Assembly: GCA_028869615.1 (NCBI GenBank)
Contig: JAGWRQ010000070.1
Span: forward strand, 1 to 9,761
Reading direction: 5' to 3'
DNA length: 9,761 nt
From: Candidatus Methylomirabilota bacterium
GTDB lineage: Bacteria; Methylomirabilota; Methylomirabilia; Methylomirabilales; Methylomirabilaceae
The notes below the pieces were generated by a model. That model saw nothing but the letters and a program-made list of their open reading frames with translations, ran no database searches and was not told the origin of the DNA. Shown here in pieces: positions 5,911 through 9,761 of this stretch. The position numbers and the translations under genes were made by a program. Positions within the stretch are counted from its first letter, which is position 1. Each line of letters begins with the position of its first letter.

Positions 5911-8882
5911 GCCTGGCGCTCCCCAATCCATACGGTAGCGGGACAGATGGTCCTGAAAGCGCAGAAGCTACAGACCCACTGACTCGGCGTCGCCTGGAAG
6001 AGACCTGTCCGGATCCCGGCTGCAGCCTCTCGAACCCGATCGGCTGCCTGCTGGAGATCCTTTTCCTTTTTTATCGCCTGCCCGACGATGACGCCGCCAG
6101 GGGTCAGGAAGTGTAGCTCCACCCGGTCCGGCAACCGGCCGACCGACTCCCAGTAGGCCAGCGCATACAGCGCGAGCTGCTGACTCTCCCGGGCTTCTTT
6201 GTCTGCCGCTTTGTGATCCCGGGCCGAGGACGACTTATAGTCGATGATCACCGTCTCCCCCTCACGCTCGTCCATCCGATCCAAAAAACCGGTGACAATG
6301 TCGTCGTCCACTTCGAACCGGAACCGTTTCTCGACGGACGTCGGCGGTTGCCTTACTCCGGCAAAGGCATGGAACCCGGCGAGGGCATCCCGGCCTTCCT
6401 GCAGCCGCCGCTCTTCATGCTCCCGGGAGATGAACCCTTCATTGACCCAGTGGGCTTCGAAGGTGTCAATCAAATCCTCAAGCGACATCGTCTGTTCCTG
6501 GAGCCGACGATTATTATACGCCTGAACGGCCCGATGCAGTGCGGCGCCATAGACGACCGCATGATCCCTGAGAACCGGCACCCGCAGGATATGAACGTAC
6601 TTATATTTCAATGGACAGGTCAGATAGTCGTCGATCTGGTAGTGGGAGAGGTTAAGCGGCGTATCGGCCCGGATAGCGGGATCGGTGTCGACCTGGGGCG
6701 GCGGCGCGCCTCGACCGATAGCCGCCTCGGGCGTCCCTCGCCAGGGCCGTTCCTCTTCCTCTTTCGGCAGCGCCAGCGTTTCCGCCAGGAACCGGCTGCG
6801 CTTCCATTCCCGCTTGGTCCCGTAATCCCTGGCCCGCGTGAGGAACAGGTGCCGCTTGGCCCGGGTCATCCCGACGTAGAACAGGCGCCGCTCCTCCTGC
6901 AAGTGAAAGTCGCCTGACGGTAGCGTCTCTTTGATCAGCTCATCGGGGAGTTGGATCGTATCTTTCCGATCGATCGAGGGGAACCGCTTCTCAACTAACC
7001 CCGCGAGAAACACCGCCTCAAACTCGAGCCCCTTGGCCTTGTGGAGCGTCAGGACGGCGACCGCTTCCTCCGCCGCTTCTCCCTCGGCGACGGGCGGGTC
7101 CTCGCCCGCCTCGATCAGCATCGTCAGATACGGGACAAAGCCGGCCACGCGGTCCTGGGGCGCTACCTCGCCAAACCGCTGAACCAGCCCGAAGAATGCG
7201 GCAAGGTTGCCGACCCGTTGATGATCACGGGTGGAGTTCGACCGAAGCAGTCGCTTCCCGTAGCCCGGTCGTTCCATCAGGAACTCGTACAGGATTCGGC
7301 CGGTCATCTCCCGAGCCGCTTTGCCCAGATATTGGTGCAGGTCGTCCAAGAGGGCGGCAGCGGCTGCGATCCCCTCGGGCGAGACACTGGACAGCTCGGG
7401 CAGAGCGTCCGGATGCGTTGTCAGATCGAGCAGCACCTCGTACAGGCTCCGATGCTTCCGACGCGCGTAGGCGTTGCAGAGGGGCAGATCCGCCGCCGGC
7501 ACCCCATAAATATCGGAGCCGGCCAGATGAAAGAGGCTCAGGGAATCGTATGGGTCGGCCAGCAGGCGGAGGAACGAGATCGCCAGCCGTATCTCCTCCC
7601 GGTCGTACAGGCCCCTGGCGCCGCTGAAGCTCCACGGCAGTCCCCTCATGTTCAGCGCCCGCAGGAACGGGTCGGCATCGCTGTTTCTTCGAACAAGAAT
7701 AGCGATGTCGCTTGGCGCGCACGCTTTCGCCTCGACCAGCTCTTCGATCTTCCCGGCCACCCAGTCGGCCTCCTCCTGATAGGTCTGGAAAACCATGCTC
7801 TCGACGGCCGGGCCATCGCCGCCGCAGGGCCTGAGGCGCTTGTCTACGCCTTCCTGGTACTCCAGGCGATCAGGATTGTTGTGCTGGATCAGACGGTAAG
7901 CGGCATCAAGAATACCGGGTGTCGAGCGGTAGTTTTCCACCAGCACGACTGTCTCCGCCTCGGGGAACTCCCGGCGGAAGCCGAGAATGTTACTGATTGA
8001 GGCCCCTCGAAACTTGAAGATCGACTGGTCGTCATCTCCCACCACTGTCACATTCCGATGGGAGGCCGCCAGGAGCTTCACGATCTGAAACTGGGCATAG
8101 TTGGTATCCTGGAACTCATCGACCAGGATATACCGGAACCGTTCCTGCAACCGTTGGAGCGTCAGTGGGTGTTGCCGAAGCAGGTTGAGTGTCCGCATCA
8201 TCAGGTCCCCAAAGTCCAACTTGCCCTCCCGGGCCATCAGCTCCTGGTACTGTTGGTAGATCCTGGCGATCTCCACCTCCCGCTCGACCCGCTCCGCCAG
8301 CGCCTTATCATCGGGAGAGGCGGCCGCTCGATTTGCCAACTCCTCCGCGTAGATCGCATACTGCTCCGGACCGACATCCTCGTCCTTGGCTCGGCTGAAT
8401 AGTTTCAGCAGGGCCTGGACATGCCGCAGCGGGTTGCCAAGCGGCCGGAAATAGTCGAGGGGGAGTTCGAACAGGTGCTCTTGAAAGAAGATCACCTGCT
8501 CCGCCTCCGTGAGCAGGCGGAAATCCGGGCTCAGCCCGATCTCCAACGCATGCTCCCGAAGCACGCGGTCTCCAAAGGCGTGAAAGGTGGAGATCCAGGT
8601 ATCGGTGAACCCGTACGGGACCAGCAGGTCCACGCGCCGCTCCATCTCCGCCGCCGCTTTCTCGGTAAAGGTCAGGGCGAGGACCTGGTCCGGCCGGGCC
8701 CGCTTGCTGGTGATCAGGCGGGCGATCCGGCGGGCGATTACCGTGGTCTTCCCCGTCCCGGCGCCGGCAATCACGAGCAAAGGGCCGTCGCCGTGCGTGA
8801 CCGCTGCCTGCTGGGCCGCATTCAGGCCCGCCAAGCTCGCCACGGGAGTGCTCGCTGAAATCACTGAGGTCTGTTCTGCCAT
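5907..8882 (-). CDS. UvrD/PcrA-type DNA helicase fused to an Fe-S RecB/AddB-family nuclease (AdnA/B-like)
   Basis: ATP-driven 3'-5' DNA translocase with a C-terminal single-strand nuclease, a double-strand-break end resection machine. Helicase motifs in order: Q motif LNAAQQAAV (20-28), Walker A AGTGKTT (41-47), LTFTEKAAAEM (70-80), Walker B LVDEFQDTN (253-261), VGDDDQSIFKFRGA (281-294), ENYRST (316-321), TLHKAKGLEFE (612-622) and RRLFYVGMTRAKRH (665-678). The nuclease starts near 744: C756 in TCPLKYKY, H783, D868 (GFLDRMD), the DYK signature D881/K883, QLALYALAY at 902-910, then C971, C974 and C980. The Cx2Cx5C set with the distant C756 is the AddB/AdnAB/Cas4 4Fe-4S pattern. All catalytic residues look intact. 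The 991-residue length suits an AdnA/AdnB-like subunit; no partner subunit is in the window. AGGAGGG lies 11 bases before the ATG. Confidence 0.93.
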   Translation of the reverse strand: MAEQTSVISASTPVASLAGLNAAQQAAVTHGDGPLLVIAGAGTGKTTVIARRIARLITSKRARPDQVLALTFTEKAAAEMERRVDLLVPYGFTDTWISTFHAFGDRVLREHALEIGLSPDFRLLTEAEQVIFFQEHLFELPLDYFRPLGNPLRHVQALLKLFSRAKDEDVGPEQYAIYAEELANRAAASPDDKALAERVEREVEIARIYQQYQELMAREGKLDFGDLMMRTLNLLRQHPLTLQRLQERFRYILVDEFQDTNYAQFQIVKLLAASHRNVTVVGDDDQSIFKFRGASISNILGFRREFPEAETVVLVENYRSTPGILDAAYRLIQHNNPDRLEYQEGVDKRLRPCGGDGPAVESMVFQTYQEEADWVAGKIEELVEAKACAPSDIAILVRRNSDADPFLRALNMRGLPWSFSGARGLYDREEIRLAISFLRLLADPYDSLSLFHLAGSDIYGVPAADLPLCNAYARRKHRSLYEVLLDLTTHPDALPELSSVSPEGIAAAAALLDDLHQYLGKAAREMTGRILYEFLMERPGYGKRLLRSNSTRDHQRVGNLAAFFGLVQRFGEVAPQDRVAGFVPYLTMLIEAGEDPPVAEGEAAEEAVAVLTLHKAKGLEFEAVFLAGLVEKRFPSIDRKDTIQLPDELIKETLPSGDFHLQEERRLFYVGMTRAKRHLFLTRARDYGTKREWKRSRFLAETLALPKEEEERPWRGTPEAAIGRGAPPPQVDTDPAIRADTPLNLSHYQIDDYLTCPLKYKYVHILRVPVLRDHAVVYGAALHRAVQAYNNRRLQEQTMSLEDLIDTFEAHWVNEGFISREHEERRLQEGRDALAGFHAFAGVRQPPTSVEKRFRFEVDDDIVTGFLDRMDEREGETVIIDYKSSSARDHKAADKEARESQQLALYALAYWESVGRLPDRVELHFLTPGGVIVGQAIKKEKDLQQAADRVREAAAGIRTGLFQATPSQWVCSFCAFRTICPATVWIGERQA

Positions 8883-8888
8883 TCTTCG

Positions 8889-9029
8889 TCAACCCTCCTG
8901 GGTCGCCCAACCATGTCCCTTCATAATATCAATGATGGTTCTTTCTGACCATAATGTTCTGGCTCTTCCGGATCTTATGCGAGCGAACAATACTCCAATG
9001 CGTCCCTGGGTCCGGCAGGCCGTCGTCAC
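8889..9029 (-). CDS. Possible 46-codon basic leader ORF upstream of the helicase
   Basis: A GTG-started frame of 46 codons ends in TGA six bases before the helicase ATG. GGGAGG lies seven bases before the GTG, a better ribosome site than many real genes here have. The product is small, arginine-rich in its first 30 residues (RTQGR, FARIRSGRAR), and has no membrane helix or recognised domain. The helicase ribosome site AGGAGGG falls inside its last codons, so translation of one could open or block the other. I do not recognise the peptide. It could equally be chance; homologues in related genomes would decide. Confidence 0.3.
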   Translation of the reverse strand: MTTACRTQGRIGVLFARIRSGRARTLWSERTIIDIMKGHGWATQEG

Positions 9030-9048
9030 TCTCCCGCCTCCCTGAGCG

Positions 9049-9075
9049 ACTATATTCAGACAAATTTCTTGTTAA
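9049..9075 (-). promoter_or_regulatory. Candidate promoter of the helicase-nucleotidase operon
   Basis: On the minus strand TTAACA (9075-9070) and TATAGT (9054-9049) each match the sigma-70 boxes at five of six positions, with a 15-base spacer that is shorter than ideal. It lies just upstream of the GTG of the small ORF. A second, weaker pair (TGGTCA 8951-8946, 17 bases, TATTAT 8928-8923) lies closer to the helicase start. Confidence 0.35.
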
Positions 9076-9117
9076 GTGCCGGAAAAGGTTATAGAGTTTT
9101 GGCCAGCCTCAACAGCG

Positions 9118-9141
9118 GCTGATCGAGATAGACTGATCAGC
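9118..9141. repeat. Inverted repeat GCTGATC/GATCAGC
   Basis: GCTGATC (9118-9124) and its exact complement GATCAGC (9135-9141) are separated by ten bases. The centre-to-centre distance of about 17 bases would put both arms on nearly one DNA face, so a dimeric regulator site is possible. It lies about 30 bases upstream of the antitoxin -35 box. The arms are short enough for chance. Confidence 0.35.
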
Positions 9142-9168
9142 ATACATAATAGTTGGGCCACATAGGGC

Positions 9169-9197
9169 TTGCAAGGACCATAGTGCTACTATAGTAT
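9169..9197 (+). promoter_or_regulatory. Promoter of the toxin-antitoxin operon, likely leaderless
   Basis: TTGCAA (9169-9174) and TAGTAT (9192-9197) are separated by exactly 17 bases; each matches the sigma-70 consensus at four of six positions. Transcription from here would begin at or within a base or two of the ATG at 9205. No Shine-Dalgarno precedes that ATG, which fits a leaderless mRNA. Confidence 0.45.
9180..9195. promoter_or_regulatory. Palindromic operator candidate for the antitoxin
   Basis: ATAGT-GCT-ACTAT (9180-9192) is an inverted repeat, and ACTATAGT (9188-9195) is a perfect 8-bp palindrome overlapping it. Both lie in the spacer and -10 box of the toxin-antitoxin promoter, where Phd/YefM proteins commonly bind to repress their own operon. 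The binding itself is inferred. Confidence 0.45.
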
Positions 9198-9204
9198 TAC
9201 TCCT

Positions 9205-9462
9205 ATGCGAACCGAACTCGTCACAACACTGAAGCGCCAAGCCACAGAGCTTCTCTCCGAGCTGGAACGGAACAAGGAGCCTATCCTCATTACGCAGCAC
9301 GGCGTCCCAAGCGCCTACTTGGTGGACGTTGACACCTACGAGACCTTGCGGCATCGCATGAGTCTGCTCGAGGGAATTGCGCGTGGGGAGAAGGCTGTTG
9401 AGGAAGGGCGTACGCTCACTCATGCGCAGGCCAAGAAGCGCATGAATCGATGGCTGAAGTAA
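9205..9462 (+). CDS. Antitoxin, Phd/YefM family
   Basis: Labile antitoxin that binds and neutralises the adjacent toxin and represses their shared promoter. The 85 residues fit the family: an N-terminal dimerising DNA-binding half (about 1-50) with the hallmark ITQHGVPSAYLVDVDTYETL at 29-48, then a helical C-terminal tail (51-85) of the kind that wraps the toxin. The ATG at 9205 has no ribosome site, and the promoter lies immediately upstream, so the message is probably leaderless. The C-terminus overlaps the toxin gene by 13 bases, giving translational coupling. The tail ends in the basic run KKRMNRWLK. Confidence 0.88.
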   Translation: MRTELVTTLKRQATELLSELERNKEPILITQHGVPSAYLVDVDTYETLRHRMSLLEGIARGEKAVEEGRTLTHAQAKKRMNRWLK

Positions 9463-9761
9463 TTTGGACCGAGCCGGCGCTGAGCGATCTGGATACCATC
9501 GCCGACTACATCGCATTGGACAATCCGGAAGCAGCGAAGATGTTGGTCCGGAACGTGTTTCGGCACGTGGGTCAGCTTGCTGATCATCCCAAGAGCGGTT
9601 CTAAGCCGCGAGAGCTCAAGGGGTGGCGCTACAGACAGATCATCGAGCCACCATGCCGGATCTTCTATCGGGAAGAGGGTTCGCGTGTCTATGTGCTGCA
9701 TGTCATGCGAGGCGAACGGTTGCTTCGCCCTTCTGTTCTTGCAACACGCGGCAAGATCCCG
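9450..9761 (+). CDS. RelE/ParE-superfamily toxin, 3' end outside window
   Basis: Toxin of a type II module; relatives either cleave mRNA on the ribosome (RelE) or poison gyrase (ParE). The frame starts at the ATG at 9450, overlaps the antitoxin end by 13 bases, and stays open for 104 codons to the window edge. Typical features: MAEVIWTEPALSDLDTIADY at the start (the helical hairpin entry), DNPEAAKMLVRNVF, then HPKSGSKPRELKGWRYR, and the closing strands CRIFYREEGSRVYVLHVMR. The arginine-rich C-terminal segment is normal for the fold. The family is usually about 90-105 residues, so the gene is nearly complete and the stop should lie just beyond the window. The helix-rich start and the FYREE...VYVLHVMRGER end look more ParE-like, but RelE activity cannot be excluded. 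Confidence 0.87.
   Translation, partial: MAEVIWTEPALSDLDTIADYIALDNPEAAKMLVRNVFRHVGQLADHPKSGSKPRELKGWRYRQIIEPPCRIFYREEGSRVYVLHVMRGERLLRPSVLATRGKIP

Larger units (their letters stand above)
8883..9204. other. Intergenic region between divergent helicase and toxin-antitoxin operons
   Basis: This 322-base gap is visibly more AT-rich in its right half than the flanking genes. It holds the possible small ORF and promoter on the minus strand, a 7-bp inverted repeat at 9118-9141, and the antitoxin promoter and palindromes at 9169-9197. I see no RNA gene, terminator or insertion-sequence remnant in it. Confidence 0.6.

Noticed and set aside
7041..8000. 319-codon open frame on the plus strand inside the helicase gene
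   Set aside because: The opposite strand encodes conserved helicase segments throughout, and the plus-strand product shows no recognisable domain.
8923..8951. Second possible helicase promoter (TGGTCA, 17 bases, TATTAT, minus strand)
   Set aside because: The -35 match is poor and it falls inside the possible leader ORF; the pair at 9049-9075 fits the layout better. Not excluded.
1..9761. CRISPR array, tRNA/rRNA genes, insertion sequences or attachment sites
   Set aside because: I saw no regularly spaced repeats, no cloverleaf or rRNA signature, and no transposase or paired terminal repeats.

Overview
The window is GC-rich, tightly packed bacterial DNA. A RodZ-type protein, a Tat-type signal peptide and an exported flavoprotein system point to a Gram-negative-type cell envelope. 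Gene content and the style of the multicopper oxidase would fit a deep-branching environmental lineage such as NC10 (Methylomirabilota). That placement is a guess and nothing in the window proves it.

Left block (22-3398, + strand): four genes in one tight run. They encode an exported two-domain, ceruloplasmin-like multicopper oxidase; a Tat-exported FMN-binding protein; an ApbE-type flavin transferase; and a small four-helix membrane protein with histidines in its second helix. The last three overlap or nearly overlap, and two of them use TTG starts. The simplest reading is an extracytoplasmic redox module in which ApbE attaches FMN covalently to its neighbour, the membrane protein links it to membrane electron carriers, and the copper oxidase acts at the same face. 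This is the most interesting part of the window.

Middle block (3408-5139, - strand): a CDF zinc-type efflux transporter sits directly downstream of a RodZ-like morphogenesis protein, and the two lie convergent to the redox cassette. Upstream of rodZ (5140-5301) is a gap with a perfect 16-bp inverted repeat that looks like a dispersed intergenic element.

Right block (5302-9029, - strand): a 991-residue UvrD-type helicase fused to a RecB/AddB-type nuclease with an iron-sulfur cysteine set is followed by an NT5C-like HAD nucleotidase, sharing an ATGA overlap. A possible 46-codon basic leader ORF with a strong ribosome binding site precedes the helicase. The pairing suggests DNA end processing together with turnover of the nucleotides released.

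Right edge (9169-9761, + strand): a Phd/YefM antitoxin and a RelE/ParE toxin overlap by 13 bases. Their promoter predicts an almost leaderless transcript and carries small palindromes suited to autorepression. The toxin runs off the window without a stop codon. No tRNA, rRNA, CRISPR array or insertion sequence is visible.
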